A stretch of 64,000 nt of DNA. Source: Ferrigenium kumadai. GTDB taxonomy: Bacteria > Pseudomonadota > Gammaproteobacteria > Burkholderiales > Gallionellaceae. Below are positions 1-9,542 of the stretch, piece after piece; positions within the stretch are counted from its first letter, which is position 1, and each line of letters opens with the position of its first letter. The notes beneath the pieces were generated by a model. It made no database searches. It worked only from the letters and a program-made list of their open reading frames with translations, and had not been told where the DNA came from. Location of the stretch: positions 1,612,001-1,676,000 of the forward strand of contig NZ_AP019536.1 in NCBI RefSeq assembly GCF_018324385.1, in the 5' to 3' direction. The position numbers and the translations under genes were made by a program.

Positions 1-1
1 C

Positions 2-145
2 TGGTTCACCAGCAGCGTCCTGCTCGGCGCGACCTCGCTGGAACAGCTGAAAGAGAATCTGGACAGCGGGAAGGTCACGCTATCGAAGGAAGTGCTGGAG
101 CAGATCGAGGCCGTGCACAAGCTGTATCCGAATCCGGCGCCCTAG
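2..145 (+). CDS. Aldo/keto reductase, C-terminal fragment (5' end outside window)
   Basis: An open frame enters from the left edge and ends in TAG after 47 visible codons. It reads FTSSVLLGATSLEQLKENL and ends in HKLYPNPAP. This tail is typical of NADP-dependent aldo/keto reductases of the Tas/YajO kind: a conserved stretch naming the cofactor-binding GAT.LEQL.EN region, then a short terminal helix and a YPNPAP end. The catalytic Tyr/Lys/Asp/His residues would lie outside the window, so the substrate cannot be inferred. No terminator is obvious before the next gene. Confidence 0.75.
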   Translation, partial: WFTSSVLLGATSLEQLKENLDSGKVTLSKEVLEQIEAVHKLYPNPAP

Positions 146-270
146 CCGGCTAAGCGATTCACCGTAGAGGCAGCGGCCTTGAATCCGGATAAGATGGCAC
201 CAGTCATTTAGCCGCCATCCCCGGTTGCCGCCAAAGGGCGCGCGCCGATTGTGTAAGGAGGCCAGCCGCC

Positions 271-2793
271 ATGCACATTACCCACTATCTCCCGCGTGCC
301 CTGCCCGAACCGTTGGCCGGACTGACCACGCTCGCGCTCGATCTGCGCTGGAGCTGGCACCACGGTACGGACACCCTGTGGAGGACGGTCGATCCTCAAC
401 TGTGGGAGGAGACCCGCAACCCCTGGCTGATTCTCGAAAGCGTCTCCGATCAGCGGCTCGAAGACCTGGCCGCCGATGCGCAATTCATCGAGGCGCTGCG
501 GCAGCAGCTCGAAATGAAGGAACAACATTTTCAGGGCGAGACCTGGTTCGCCTCCCAGTACGGCTCCACCTTTCAGGGCTACGTGGCCTACTTCAGCATG
601 GAGTTCGGCTTGAGCGAGTCGCTGCCAATCTATTCGGGCGGGCTGGGAGTTCTCGCGGGCGACCTGATGAAGACCGCCTGCGACCTGGGCGTGCCGTTAG
701 TTGGTATCGGCCTGCTGTATCAGCAGGGCTACTTCCGCCAGGCGCTGGATGCACAGGGGGAACAGATCGAGTTCTATCCCTACAACGACCCGACCATGCT
801 GCCGGTGGTGCCGCTCACGGACGACAGCGGCGAGTGGGTCAACGTCACGGTGGAGCTGCCGGGACGGCTGTTGCGCCTGCGCGTCTGGCATGTCGAGGTG
901 GGAAGGCGCTCGCTGTTCCTGCTCGACAGCAACGACCCGCTGAACAATCCGGGCGATCGCGGCATCACCAGCGAGCTGTACGGCAGCGGCCAGAAAAGTG
1001 CACAGGAAATGCGCCTGCAGCAGGAGATAGTGCTCGGCATCGGCGGCTGGCGGTTGCTGGAAAAAATGGGCATCGAGTGCCCGGTGTGCCATCTCAACGA
1101 AGGGCATGCGGCCTTTGCCATCCTGGAGCGCGCGCACAGCTTCATGCTCCACAGCAAACTGCCTTTCGATGTGGCGCTGCGCGCCACACGCGCGGGCAAC
1201 CTGTTCACCTCGCACACGCCGGTGGAGGCAGGCTTTGACCGTTTCCCACCCGAACTGCTTCTCCGCTACTTCCGCGATTATGCGAAGCAGCTGGGCATCT
1301 CCGAGGACCAGTTGCTAGCGCTGGGGCGCAGCGATGCCTACGACCACGGCGAGCCCTTCAATATGGCCTATCTAGCGTTCCGCGGCGCGGGGGCCGTCAA
1401 CGGCGTGAGCCGGTTGCACGGCAGGGTCAGCCGCCACATCTTCCAGCCGCTGTTCCCGCGCTGGCCAACGGCGGAAGTGCCGGTCGCGTACGTGACCAAT
1501 GGCGTACATGCGGCAACGTGGGATTCCGCCGTGGCGGACACGCTGTGGACCAACGCCTGCGGCAAGATGCGCTGGCTGGGCACACTGGAGACCATCGAAA
1601 GCGCCCTGCGCTGCGTGGACGACCAGGCGTTGTGGGACTTCCGCTGCCAGGGCCGCCACGCGCTGGTCGAATTCCTGAATCCTCGCCTCGTTCGCCAGAA
1701 CGACAACCACGAAGGATTGCACGAACAAACCAAGGGACTGGCTCCCGATTTCCTGACGCTGGGTTTTGCCCGGCGCTTCACCGGCTACAAGCGCACCAAC
1801 CTCCTGCTGCACGACCCGCAGCGCCTCACCCGTTTGCTGACCAGCCGCGACCGTCCGGTACAGCTCGTCATCGCCGGCAAGGCGCATCCGCAAGACAGCG
1901 AGGGCAAACGCATGATCCGCGAGTGGACCGACTACCTGCGCCAACCGGAGCTGCAAGGCCGTGTGGTGTTCATGGAGGACTACAACCTGGTGGTCGCCGC
2001 TGAGATGGTGCAGGGTGTGGACATCTGGATCAATACCCCTCGCCGTCCGTGGGAGGCGAGCGGCACCAGCGGCATGAAGGTACTGGTCAACGGCGGGCTC
2101 AACTTGTCCGAACTGGACGGCTGGTGGGCCGAGGCCTACCGGCCCGAACTTGGCTGGGCACTGGGCGACCGTCAGGAGCACCACGATACCGCCGCCTGGG
2201 ATGCGGCGGAAGCCGAACAACTCTACCGTCTGCTCGAGGAAGAGGTCGTGCCGAGCTTCTACCGGCGGGACGTGAACGGCCTGCCGCACGAATGGATCGC
2301 TCGCATGCGCGAAAGCATGGCGCAACTGTCGGCGCAGTTCTCGAGCAACCGCATGTTGCGGGAATATACCGAACGTTTCTACGTGCCGATGGCGGAAACC
2401 TGCAAACAGCGCCATGACGACAACGCCGCGCTCGCCGCCGGTATCGAGGAGTGGCACACGCTGTTGAGACAACACTGGGACAAGCTGTATTTCGGAAATA
2501 TCACGGCAGAGGCCATCGCAGAAGGCATCCGTTTCCAGGTGCAGGTCTATCTCGACGGCCTCCCGCCCGACGCTGTCAGTGTGGAACTCTATGCGGAGGA
2601 TCCGGCCGGCGGGCAACCGTTACGCCGGCCGTTGACACGCACTGCGGCGCTGCTGGGGGTGAACAACGCCTACCTGTACGAGGGCACGGTCGCCCAAGAC
2701 CGCCCCGCCTCGGACTACACGTCGCGCATCGTCCCCTCGCATCCCTCGGCACTGGTGCCGCTGGAGGCGGCTTTCATCACCTGGTACAAGTGA
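271..2793 (+). CDS. glgP: Alpha-glucan (glycogen/maltodextrin) phosphorylase
   Basis: The 840-residue protein is a GT35 phosphorylase of the short 'alpha-glucan family' type, with an N-terminal DUF3417-like segment (about residues 1-110). It would release glucose 1-phosphate from storage glucan using phosphate. The PLP-binding signature EASGTSGMK lies near the C-terminal third, with the cofactor lysine at about residue 603, and an EFGLSESLPIYSGGLG motif marks the N-terminal catalytic half. Length fits the family. The ATG is preceded by an AAGGAGG ribosome site about 8 bases upstream. The 3' end overlaps the convergent VOC gene by 17 bases. No other glycogen gene is next to it, so it appears to be transcribed alone. 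Confidence 0.93.
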   Translation: MHITHYLPRALPEPLAGLTTLALDLRWSWHHGTDTLWRTVDPQLWEETRNPWLILESVSDQRLEDLAADAQFIEALRQQLEMKEQHFQGETWFASQYGSTFQGYVAYFSMEFGLSESLPIYSGGLGVLAGDLMKTACDLGVPLVGIGLLYQQGYFRQALDAQGEQIEFYPYNDPTMLPVVPLTDDSGEWVNVTVELPGRLLRLRVWHVEVGRRSLFLLDSNDPLNNPGDRGITSELYGSGQKSAQEMRLQQEIVLGIGGWRLLEKMGIECPVCHLNEGHAAFAILERAHSFMLHSKLPFDVALRATRAGNLFTSHTPVEAGFDRFPPELLLRYFRDYAKQLGISEDQLLALGRSDAYDHGEPFNMAYLAFRGAGAVNGVSRLHGRVSRHIFQPLFPRWPTAEVPVAYVTNGVHAATWDSAVADTLWTNACGKMRWLGTLETIESALRCVDDQALWDFRCQGRHALVEFLNPRLVRQNDNHEGLHEQTKGLAPDFLTLGFARRFTGYKRTNLLLHDPQRLTRLLTSRDRPVQLVIAGKAHPQDSEGKRMIREWTDYLRQPELQGRVVFMEDYNLVVAAEMVQGVDIWINTPRRPWEASGTSGMKVLVNGGLNLSELDGWWAEAYRPELGWALGDRQEHHDTAAWDAAEAEQLYRLLEEEVVPSFYRRDVNGLPHEWIARMRESMAQLSAQFSSNRMLREYTERFYVPMAETCKQRHDDNAALAAGIEEWHTLLRQHWDKLYFGNITAEAIAEGIRFQVQVYLDGLPPDAVSVELYAEDPAGGQPLRRPLTRTAALLGVNNAYLYEGTVAQDRPASDYTSRIVPSHPSALVPLEAAFITWYK

Positions 2794-3154
2794 CGACGAA
2801 CTCCAGCGCATTGCCGTCCGGATCGCGGCAAAACAGCGCCTGGCGTCCCGATTGGCTCAAGGTATAGGGTAGCCCCGCTTCGTCCAGTTTCGCCTTCAAG
2901 TCATCCATGTCGTCGACACCCAGCGCGACATGACGGTCGCGACCTCCGTGGGCAGGACGTTGCAATCCCGCTTCCGGATTCGGCAGCAGCATCAAATGTA
3001 TTTGTTGGTTGGGCGCAACGTCGTACCACACCCCCTCGAAGCCCAGTTGCGGGCGGTTCGGATCGGCTCGCAGACCGAGCACACCTTCGTAGAAGGCGCG
3101 CGATCTTGCGAGGTCACTGGTAAGGAACGTGGCGTGGTGGATGCCCAGGATCAT
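2777..3154 (-). CDS. VOC/glyoxalase-family protein
   Basis: A 125-residue single-module vicinal-oxygen-chelate protein. It opens with GIHHATFLTSDLARSRAFYEGVLGL and ends with a FCRDPDGNALEFV strand, the usual beta-alpha-beta-beta-beta halves of this fold. Potential metal ligands are the early His pair, a His in the RHVALGV strand and the final Glu. Such proteins include glyoxalase I, dioxygenases and resistance proteins, and the sequence does not say which reaction is catalysed. The start codon overlaps the purT stop as TGATG, so it is very probably translated by coupling in a purT operon. Its 3' end overlaps glgP by 17 bases in convergent orientation. Confidence 0.85.
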   Translation of the reverse strand: MILGIHHATFLTSDLARSRAFYEGVLGLRADPNRPQLGFEGVWYDVAPNQQIHLMLLPNPEAGLQRPAHGGRDRHVALGVDDMDDLKAKLDEAGLPYTLSQSGRQALFCRDPDGNALEFVVTCTR

Positions 3155-4362
3155 CAGGCTTTGACGGGAACCACTTTGCTTGCCGCCAGCTTCGCGCGCG
3201 CCCTCGCCTCGTCGGTGTCGCGGCCTGTAGCAAGCGCCACGCCCATGCGCCGTTTCTTGAACGACTCGGGCTTGCCGAACAGGCGGATGTCGGATTCCGG
3301 CACGCGCAAGGCTTCGTCCACGCCCTTGAACGCGATACCCGTCTCGTCCATCTGGCCGTAGATCACCGCCGATGCACCCGGTGCGCGCAGGCTGGCATCG
3401 ACCGGCAGCCCCAGGATGGCGCGAGCATGCAGTTCGAATTCGTTGAAGCGCTGGCTGCACATGGTGACCATGCCGGTGTCGTGCGGGCGCGGGCTGACCT
3501 CGCTGAACCACACCATGTCGCCCTTCACGAACAGTTCGACGCCGAAGATGCCCTGCCCGCCCAGGTCGTCAGTCACCTTCTTCGCGATGTCGCGCGAGCG
3601 CTGCAAGGCCATCGGCGTCATCGCCATCGGCTGCCAGCTCTCGACATAGTCGCCGCTCACCTGTACGTGCCCGATGGGCTCGCAGAAATGCGTCGCTATC
3701 TTGCCGTCCGCACCAATGGCCCGCACGGTGAGCTGGGTGATCTCGTAATCGAAATCGATGAAGCCCTCGACGATCACCCTGCCCTGGTTCACGCGGCTGC
3801 CGCTCGCGGCATAGTCCCATGCGGCTTTCACTTCAGCAGGGCCGTCGATTTTCGACTGCCCCTTGCCGGAGGAAGACATCACCGGCTTCACGACGCACGG
3901 GTAACCGATGCCGCCGTCGATGGCCGCCTGCAATTCCTCCAGACTGTCGGCGAACTTGTATGGCGAGGTCGGCAAGCCCAGCGTCTCGGCGGCGAGGCGG
4001 CGGATGCCTTCGCGATTCATGGTGAGCTGCGTCGCACGCGCGGTCGGGATGACGCGCGCCAGGCCTTCCTTTTCGATCTGCACCAGCATGTCAGTGGCGA
4101 TGGCTTCGATCTCAGGCACGATGAAGTCGGGTTTCTCCTGCTCGATCAGTGCGCGCAATGCCGCGCCATCAGCCATATTGATGACATGCGCGCGGTGCGC
4201 GACCTGATGGCCTGGCGCGTCAGCATAGCGATCCACGGCGATGGTTTCCACGCCGAGACGCTGCAATGCAATGAGGACTTCCTTGCCGAGTTCGCCGCTG
4301 CCGAGCAGCATGACTTTGGTGGCGGAGGGGCTGAGGGGGGTACCGATGGTGAGCTGTTTCAT
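3154..4362 (-). CDS. purT: Formate-dependent phosphoribosylglycinamide formyltransferase
   Basis: The 402-residue ATP-grasp enzyme makes formyl-GAR from GAR, formate and ATP in purine synthesis, avoiding formyl-tetrahydrofolate. The N-terminal motif [13 protein letters not shown] is the PurK/PurT pre-ATP-grasp loop. ATP-grasp signatures follow ([37 protein letters not shown]). Length matches E. coli PurT (about 392). The start gives [19 protein letters not shown], with the family's characteristic lead-in. It is the first gene of a two-gene unit with the VOC protein. The 121-base gap to the divergent aldolase gene must hold both promoters, but I see no convincing consensus boxes. Confidence 0.95.
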   Translation of the reverse strand: MKQLTIGTPLSPSATKVMLLGSGELGKEVLIALQRLGVETIAVDRYADAPGHQVAHRAHVINMADGAALRALIEQEKPDFIVPEIEAIATDMLVQIEKEGLARVIPTARATQLTMNREGIRRLAAETLGLPTSPYKFADSLEELQAAIDGGIGYPCVVKPVMSSSGKGQSKIDGPAEVKAAWDYAASGSRVNQGRVIVEGFIDFDYEITQLTVRAIGADGKIATHFCEPIGHVQVSGDYVESWQPMAMTPMALQRSRDIAKKVTDDLGGQGIFGVELFVKGDMVWFSEVSPRPHDTGMVTMCSQRFNEFELHARAILGLPVDASLRAPGASAVIYGQMDETGIAFKGVDEALRVPESDIRLFGKPESFKKRRMGVALATGRDTDEARARAKLAASKVVPVKA

Positions 4363-4483
4363 GGTGTATCAGATGGTGAAGTTGAACTGCGCGGAATTAT
4401 ACACATGCGGGTAACTACGTATTCTTCTCGCATGGGGATAGGGGTAGTATGCACCGGCCATTTCAACCACAGGGAGCGGGATC

Positions 4484-5533
4484 ATGACGAACATCGTGCA
4501 ATTGTTGGGAGATGAAGCGGAGCATTTGCTGGGATATCGATGCTCGGGCATAGACAAAGAATCGCTGCACCTGCCGGGGCCGGATTACGTGGATCGCGTG
4601 GTAGCGATGAAAGACCGCAAACCCGGCGTGCTGCGCAGCCTGCAAGCCCTGTACGGACATGGTCGACTGGCGAACACCGGCTATCTCTCCATCCTGCCGG
4701 TCGACCAGGGCGTAGAACATTCCGGCGGCGCCTCGTTCGCACCCAACCCCATCTATTTCGACCCCGAGAACATCGTCAGGCTCGCCATCGAAGGCGGCTG
4801 CAACGGCGTAGCCTCCACGCTAGGCGTGCTGGGTTCGGTCGCGCGCCGCTACGCTCACAAGATCCCCTTCATCGTGAAGATCAACCACAACGAGTTGCTC
4901 ACCTACCCCAACGAATTCGACCAGACGCTGTTCGCCAGCGTGGATCAGGCGTTCGACATGGGTGCGGTGGCGGTCGGCGCGACAGTGTTCTACGGTTCCG
5001 AACAATCGCGCCGCCAGATACTGGAGGTCTCGGAGGCGTTCGAGCATGCGCATAACCTCGGCATGGCGACTTTCCTGTGGGCTTATCTGCGCAACCCCGC
5101 GTTCAAGACCGCCGACAAGGATTACCACGTGTCGGCCGACCTCACCGGCCAGGCCAACCATCTCGCCGTGACCATCAACGCCGACATCGTGAAACAGAAG
5201 ATGGCCGAGAACAACGGCGGCTACAACGCCATCAAGTTCGGCAAGACCAGCCCCAGGGTGTACAACGAACTCACCACCGACCACCCCATCGACCTGGTGC
5301 GCTACCAGGTGGCGAACTGCTACATGGGTCGCGTCGGCATGATCAACTCCGGCGGCGAATCCGGCAAGGACGACCTGCACCAGGCCGTGCGCACCGCCGT
5401 CATCAACAAACGCGCCGGTGGCATGGGACTGATCTCCGGGCGCAAGGCGTTCCAGAAGCCGATGCTGGAAGGTGTGGCGTTGCTGAATGCGATCCAGGAC
5501 GTATATGCGTCGAAAGATGTGACCGTGGCGTAG
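4484..5533 (+). CDS. fbaB: Class I fructose-bisphosphate aldolase (DhnA/FbaB type)
   Basis: The 349-residue protein is a Schiff-base aldolase of the bacterial/archaeal DhnA type, cleaving fructose 1,6-bisphosphate to triose phosphates or running the reverse reaction in gluconeogenesis. It shows the conserved core [28 protein letters not shown] and [12 protein letters not shown] (the latter a phosphate-binding turn). The Schiff-base lysine is probably the one in [11 protein letters not shown], but I cannot fix this by eye. Length agrees with E. coli FbaB (350). An AGGGAG ribosome site precedes the ATG. It is transcribed away from purT and stands as a single gene before a small exported protein. 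Confidence 0.93.
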   Translation: MTNIVQLLGDEAEHLLGYRCSGIDKESLHLPGPDYVDRVVAMKDRKPGVLRSLQALYGHGRLANTGYLSILPVDQGVEHSGGASFAPNPIYFDPENIVRLAIEGGCNGVASTLGVLGSVARRYAHKIPFIVKINHNELLTYPNEFDQTLFASVDQAFDMGAVAVGATVFYGSEQSRRQILEVSEAFEHAHNLGMATFLWAYLRNPAFKTADKDYHVSADLTGQANHLAVTINADIVKQKMAENNGGYNAIKFGKTSPRVYNELTTDHPIDLVRYQVANCYMGRVGMINSGGESGKDDLHQAVRTAVINKRAGGMGLISGRKAFQKPMLEGVALLNAIQDVYASKDVTVA

Positions 5534-5601
5534 TGTCGCGTTTTGCAAACGGAAGAAGCCCAACCTTTAATCGGTTAAACATCAATTAGAAGGAGTTAAT
5601 T

Positions 5602-5997
5602 ATGATGAAACGAACAGTAATGGCATCCGCATTGGCAATGGCCCTATCCCTGTCCATTGGGGGAGCATGGGCGGCGACTCAGGAACAGGCTCAGGTTCAG
5701 GTTCAGAAACAGACTCAAACACAAAAGAAGGAGCGGATCTACGGCAGCCAGATGATGACCCGGCAGGAGCGCGCCGAATATCACGCCAGAATGCGCGCCG
5801 CGAAAACCGCCGAGGAGCGCGAACAGATCCGGAAGGAGCATCACGAGCGCATGAAAGAGCGCGCTAAACAGCGTGGCGTAACACTGCCCGACGAGCCGCC
5901 CGCTGGTGATGGAGGCATGGGACCGGGAGGCGGAATGGGCCCTGGTAGTGGGATGATGGGTCCGGGAGGTGGCATGGAACCCCGCGGCGGTCGCTGA
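5602..5997 (+). CDS. Small exported protein with charged helix and Gly/Met-rich tail
   Basis: The 131-residue protein begins with a clear signal peptide (cleavage expected after GGAWA). A Gln-rich stretch follows, then a highly charged helical middle containing YGSQMMTRQERAEYHARM and repeated EEREQIRKEHHERMKER. The tail repeats MGPGGG/MGPGSG. It resembles small periplasmic CpxP/LTxxQ-like proteins common in beta- and gammaproteobacteria, whose role is poorly known. Met and His residues would allow metal binding, but that is inference. The AAGGAG ribosome site six bases before the second-position ATG is strong. The codons and spacing suggest a genuine gene, separate from fbaB. Confidence 0.75.
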   Translation: MMKRTVMASALAMALSLSIGGAWAATQEQAQVQVQKQTQTQKKERIYGSQMMTRQERAEYHARMRAAKTAEEREQIRKEHHERMKERAKQRGVTLPDEPPAGDGGMGPGGGMGPGSGMMGPGGGMEPRGGR

Positions 5998-6049
5998 CCC
6001 AAGGCGCCCTGGCATTCCGCCGAAGCGGGCCGAGTTGAATCAGCGCAGC

Positions 6050-7285
6050 CTATTTTCCCTTCAGCCAATCCAGCACGCCCTGCCCCGCCGCCCTGCCGCT
6101 CGCGAAACAGCCCGTGAGCAGATAGCCGCCGGTCGGCGCTTCCCAGTCCAGCATCTCGCCCGCGCAGAACACGCCGGGCAGTTCGCGCAGCATCAGGTTT
6201 TCATCGAGCGCATCGAAGGCTACGCCGCCCGCGCTGCTGATCGCCTCATCCAGCGGGCGTGGAGCAACCAGCTTCAGCGGTAGCGCCTTAATGGCTTCCG
6301 CGAGACGAACGGGATCGTTCATCCCGTCCACACCCAGCACTTCGCGCAGCAGATTGGCCTTCGCGCCCTTGAGTCCGAGGCGGCTCTGCAGGTGGCTGGA
6401 GAGCGAGCGCGAGCCGCGCGGATGCGCCACCTCGTCCAATACCCGCTGCAGCGTCCAGTCCGGCAGCAGGTCGAGTTGCAGCGTGGCATGGCCCGCGCGT
6501 TCGATCTCGTCGCGCAGTGCGGCGGACAATGCATAGATCAGCCCACCCTCGATGCCGTGTTCGGTGATGACGCACTCGCCGCGTTGCGCCGCGACGCCGG
6601 CGCACAAAGCGGCGACGGATTTCAGCGGTTCGCCGGCATAGTGGCTGCGGAAGTACGGGCTCCACGCCACCTCGAAGCCGCAGTTGGCTGGACGCAGGGA
6701 TGCTACGGCAACGCCGCGCTGCGCCAGCATCGGCAGCCACGCGCCATTCGAGCCGAGTTGCGGCCAGCTGCCGCCGCCCAGCGCCAGCACCACCGCGCTG
6801 TGCTTCGATACGCCGATCTCACCGTGAGGCGTATCGAAGCGCAGCGCGCCTTCGGCATTCCAGCCCAGCCAGCGATGCCTCACATGAAAGCGCACGCCCA
6901 GCTCGCGCAACCGGTGCAGCCAGGCGCGCAGCAGCGGCGCGGCCTTCATGCCGGTAGGGAACACGCGCCCGGAACTACCGGTGAAACTCTCAATGCCGAG
7001 GCTGAGCATCCACTCGCGCAACGTCTGAGGAGAAAACGCGCGCACCAGCGGCTCAAGCTGCCCGCGACGGCTGCCGTAGCGCGACAACAGGTTTTCCAGC
7101 GGCTCGGCATGGGTGATGTTCATACCGCCCTTGCCCGCCATCAGGAACTTGCGGCCCACGCTGGGCATGGCGTCATAGAGCTCCACATTCACCCCCTGCT
7201 GCGTGAGCACCTCCGCTGCCATTAGCCCGGCCGGCCCGCCGCCGATGACGGCAACGGGCAAGGTATTCAGATGGGATTCGGTCAT
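6050..7285 (-). CDS. HI0933/TIGR03862-type FAD-dependent flavoprotein
   Basis: The 411-residue protein starts with a dinucleotide-binding loop PVAVIGGGPAGLMAAEVL and continues with the family motif GRKFLMAGKGGMNIT. It ends with the second FAD motif FCAGEMLDWEAPTGGYLLTGCFASGRAAG. This order is diagnostic of the HI0933/YhiN-like flavoproteins, whose substrate is unknown. It belongs to a minus-strand series; its ATG overlaps the stop of the upstream hemerythrin-cupin gene by four bases, so the two are likely co-translated. It ends 53 bases from the convergent small exported protein. Confidence 0.9.
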   Translation of the reverse strand: MTESHLNTLPVAVIGGGPAGLMAAEVLTQQGVNVELYDAMPSVGRKFLMAGKGGMNITHAEPLENLLSRYGSRRGQLEPLVRAFSPQTLREWMLSLGIESFTGSSGRVFPTGMKAAPLLRAWLHRLRELGVRFHVRHRWLGWNAEGALRFDTPHGEIGVSKHSAVVLALGGGSWPQLGSNGAWLPMLAQRGVAVASLRPANCGFEVAWSPYFRSHYAGEPLKSVAALCAGVAAQRGECVITEHGIEGGLIYALSAALRDEIERAGHATLQLDLLPDWTLQRVLDEVAHPRGSRSLSSHLQSRLGLKGAKANLLREVLGVDGMNDPVRLAEAIKALPLKLVAPRPLDEAISSAGGVAFDALDENLMLRELPGVFCAGEMLDWEAPTGGYLLTGCFASGRAAGQGVLDWLKGK

Positions 7286-8184
7286 GCCTTGCGCTTGACC
7301 ATCACGTAATGTTTCTTCACCGGCTCCAGCACTTCGAAGGTACCGGTGAATCCCGCCGGGATCACGCAGGCATCACCGGGGCCGAATTCGCGCGCATTGC
7401 CATCGGTGTCGGTGATGCGGATACGGCCTTCCTGCACGTAAAAATACTCGTCGCTGCATTCGTCGAATACGATGCGCCACGCACCCGGTTCGCACGCCCA
7501 CACGCCGCTGGAAACTTCGCCGGTGGCATTGCAGTAGTGCTCCCAGGTAGTGCGCAAGGGATTGCCCTTCACCAGCCGCTCCGGTTTGGGATGGTCGTAG
7601 GCAGGCGTACCGACGGCATCGGCGAAGGCGACGAGCGCGGGCTTGGCATGAACCGGGCTGATCGTCACGCCGCGTCGTGCCGCCATGTTCTGCCCCAACG
7701 TCTTCAGTTGCGCAGCGGACAGGAGGCGCTCGGCGAGCGGCAGCAATTCGCCATTCTCCTGCTCGATGTGGCGGTCATACACGTCGATGAAATGTTGCGC
7801 CACAGCCGCATCCAGTTCGGCCGACTGGCCGTCCGCAATGGCGAGCAGCATAGGGCGCAGGCGCTGCCACGCCGCCTCCATGCCCTTGTGCTCCTCGAGC
7901 AGGCATGCCACCAGTTCGCGGGCCTCCATACTGGATGTTTCGCACAGACAGGGAAACAGGTCGCACTCCTCGTCCTCATGATGGTATTGCCCGGCCGTGT
8001 CGAAATAGCGCAGGATGGCCTGCGCCGCCTGTTGCGCCTGCAAGTCGCAGCCGTGTTTAGGCAGGTAGGTCAGCAGTTTGGTCAACGTCGCGCATTGCGA
8101 CTGTATGCGGCCGTGACAGGCCTCCAGCATTTCCAGAGGGTCATCGAAACCGGGGGCGGCAGCGCCGCCGAGCAAGTTCGTCAT
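7282..8184 (-). CDS. Hemerythrin-cupin fusion protein
   Basis: About 300 residues in two parts. The first 150 residues form a hemerythrin (HHE) four-helix domain with the usual metal-ligand pattern (FDTAGQYHHEDEECDLFP, LLEEHKGMEAAW, HIEQENGELLPLAE). The last 95 residues form a small cupin of the DUF861 type (GVWACEPGAWRIVFDECSDE, FYVQEGRIRI, FGPGDACVIPAGFTGTF). A diiron or O2/NO-sensing role is plausible for the first part, and the cupin may bind a ligand or metal. I place the start at 8184 (MTNLLGG) because GGGAG lies at a good distance; a frame start 18 bases earlier would overlap the sirB-like gene. It lies between sirB-like and flavoprotein genes. Confidence 0.82.
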   Translation of the reverse strand: MTNLLGGAAAPGFDDPLEMLEACHGRIQSQCATLTKLLTYLPKHGCDLQAQQAAQAILRYFDTAGQYHHEDEECDLFPCLCETSSMEARELVACLLEEHKGMEAAWQRLRPMLLAIADGQSAELDAAVAQHFIDVYDRHIEQENGELLPLAERLLSAAQLKTLGQNMAARRGVTISPVHAKPALVAFADAVGTPAYDHPKPERLVKGNPLRTTWEHYCNATGEVSSGVWACEPGAWRIVFDECSDEYFYVQEGRIRITDTDGNAREFGPGDACVIPAGFTGTFEVLEPVKKHYVMVKRKA

Positions 8185-8185
8185 A

Positions 8186-8578
8186 TCAGTCTCCCATTGC
8201 ATGCCATGGTGCCGGATCGTGCGTCACGGCCACGCTCACTATGTAAAAGAATACCGCCTGCGCGGCCAGCCATGCAGCGAGGCGAATACGCTGCGTCGTG
8301 CCTCTCTTCAGTGCAACCGCGCCGAGCGCGATATACAGCAGCAGTGCCACGATCTTGGCGAGCAGCCACGGCGCACTCATGGGCGAGATGCCAAGCTGTA
8401 CGGCCAACGCCACCGCGCTACCAAGCAATACGCTGTCGATCACGTGCGGAACGATCCTCACCCAGCGCCCTTGCTGTGCCAGCGTGCCGCGCAACATCCA
8501 CACGCCGCGCACGAAGAACAGCGAGTAACTCAGCGCGACGCAGCTGATGTGCAGGTGTTTGAGCAGGACGGCTTCCAT
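8186..8578 (-). CDS. SirB-family integral membrane protein
   Basis: A 130-residue membrane protein with four hydrophobic segments. It begins LLKHLHISCVALSYSLFFVRG and includes RIVPHVIDSVLLGSAVALAV. The LKxLH start, the FxxRGxWM sequence and the RxxPHxxDTxLL motif are hallmarks of SirB2-like proteins. The family name comes from a Salmonella locus, but the molecular function is not established. It follows the DMT permease by six bases, and its stop lies one base before the hemerythrin-cupin start. A four-gene transcript with the flavoprotein is therefore likely. Confidence 0.85.
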   Translation of the reverse strand: MEAVLLKHLHISCVALSYSLFFVRGVWMLRGTLAQQGRWVRIVPHVIDSVLLGSAVALAVQLGISPMSAPWLLAKIVALLLYIALGAVALKRGTTQRIRLAAWLAAQAVFFYIVSVAVTHDPAPWHAMGD

Positions 8579-8584
8579 AGGTTC

Positions 8585-9478
8585 TCAGTCCCGGTGTACC
8601 CTTTCCGGCTCATGCAGCTTCCCGGACAGTAAGGTGGCGGACACGATCAGCAGCGCGCCTATCCAGTCCCGCAGTTCCATCACTTCGCCGGCGAGCAGAT
8701 ACGAGGAAACCGCAGCGAACACCAGTTCAGAGAGAAACAGGATGATGGCGCGGTTGGCGTCCAGATGGGCGATACTGTATTGAACCGCATAGCTGGTCGC
8801 ACAGATCGTCAGCCCCAGCGCACCGAGAATCAGCCATTGCTGGGCACCAATGATCTGGAGCTGCCCGGCAACACCTCCTTGCCACCACAGCAACGGCACG
8901 GTCAGCAATGCCGTGCCGAACCAGACACTGGTTGTCTTGAGTTCCAGGCTCATATGGGCCGCGCGGCGCGCCACCACGTTGGACAACGCAAAAGCCACGC
9001 CAGCTGACAGGCCGCTCCATTCAGCAAGGTTCTGCGGCAGCGGCAGGCCGAGCTGCGGCTCCCACAGCATGACCATGGCGCCACCGAACGACAGCGCCAT
9101 GACGAGATAGCCGTAATGGTTGAGGCGCTCGCCGAGCAGCCAGTAGGAGAACAATATCGTCCACAGCGGGGCGAGATAGAACAGCAGCAGCACGCGCATC
9201 ACCTCGCCGCCGAGCATCCCCAGCACGAAGCCGAAGTTGGTCCAGCCCGCGCTCAGCAACAGCCACAGCGGCCACCAGCCCGCGCGATGCCGCTCGCGCC
9301 AGACGCGCGGCAGCATGAACGCGCCGAACAGGATCGCCATCACATAGGTGATCAGCGTCGCCAGCGGGCCGGAGATGCCGGCATCCTGCAGCGCACGATA
9401 GGGAAACCAGATCAGCCCCCACACCAGCGAACCGCTCAACACGCCCGCGAACGTGAACAGATTTTGTTTTGATGGCAC
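8585..9478 (-). CDS. EamA/DMT-family transporter
   Basis: The 297-residue protein has ten hydrophobic segments arranged as two EamA halves, the pattern of drug/metabolite transporters. The first half carries the GLIWFPYRALQDAGISG start. The second ends with GALLIVSATLLSGKLHEP, where a GxxLIxxG helix is typical. The exported substrate cannot be predicted from sequence. It heads the minus-strand series through the flavoprotein. Its ATG lies inside the -35/-10 region I propose for divergent dapC, so the two genes have back-to-back, overlapping control regions. Confidence 0.85.
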   Translation of the reverse strand: MPSKQNLFTFAGVLSGSLVWGLIWFPYRALQDAGISGPLATLITYVMAILFGAFMLPRVWRERHRAGWWPLWLLLSAGWTNFGFVLGMLGGEVMRVLLLFYLAPLWTILFSYWLLGERLNHYGYLVMALSFGGAMVMLWEPQLGLPLPQNLAEWSGLSAGVAFALSNVVARRAAHMSLELKTTSVWFGTALLTVPLLWWQGGVAGQLQIIGAQQWLILGALGLTICATSYAVQYSIAHLDANRAIILFLSELVFAAVSSYLLAGEVMELRDWIGALLIVSATLLSGKLHEPERVHRD

Positions 9479-9496
9479 TAGTCCGCCCTTTATAAT
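9469..9496 (+). promoter_or_regulatory. Sigma-70-like promoter for dapC
   Basis: A perfect TATAAT box at 9491-9496 stands 16 bases after TTGATG (9469-9474), and the predicted transcript would start about 40 bases before the dapC ATG. The boxes overlap the first codons of the divergent DMT gene. This is sequence matching only. Confidence 0.55.
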
Positions 9497-9542
9497 GCAC
9501 GCTGTTATTTCGCGCCATACCGCAGATTTAAAGAGACCGCAG

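Noticed and set aside
1372-2616. Long minus-strand open frame (414 codons) opposite glgP
   Set aside because: It is antisense to a clearly real phosphorylase, has no family resemblance and is Gln/Arg/His/Val-rich as expected of a shadow frame in GC-rich DNA.
4363-4483. Promoters of purT and fbaB
   Set aside because: Several AT-rich hexamers exist but none pairs with a -35 box at proper spacing.
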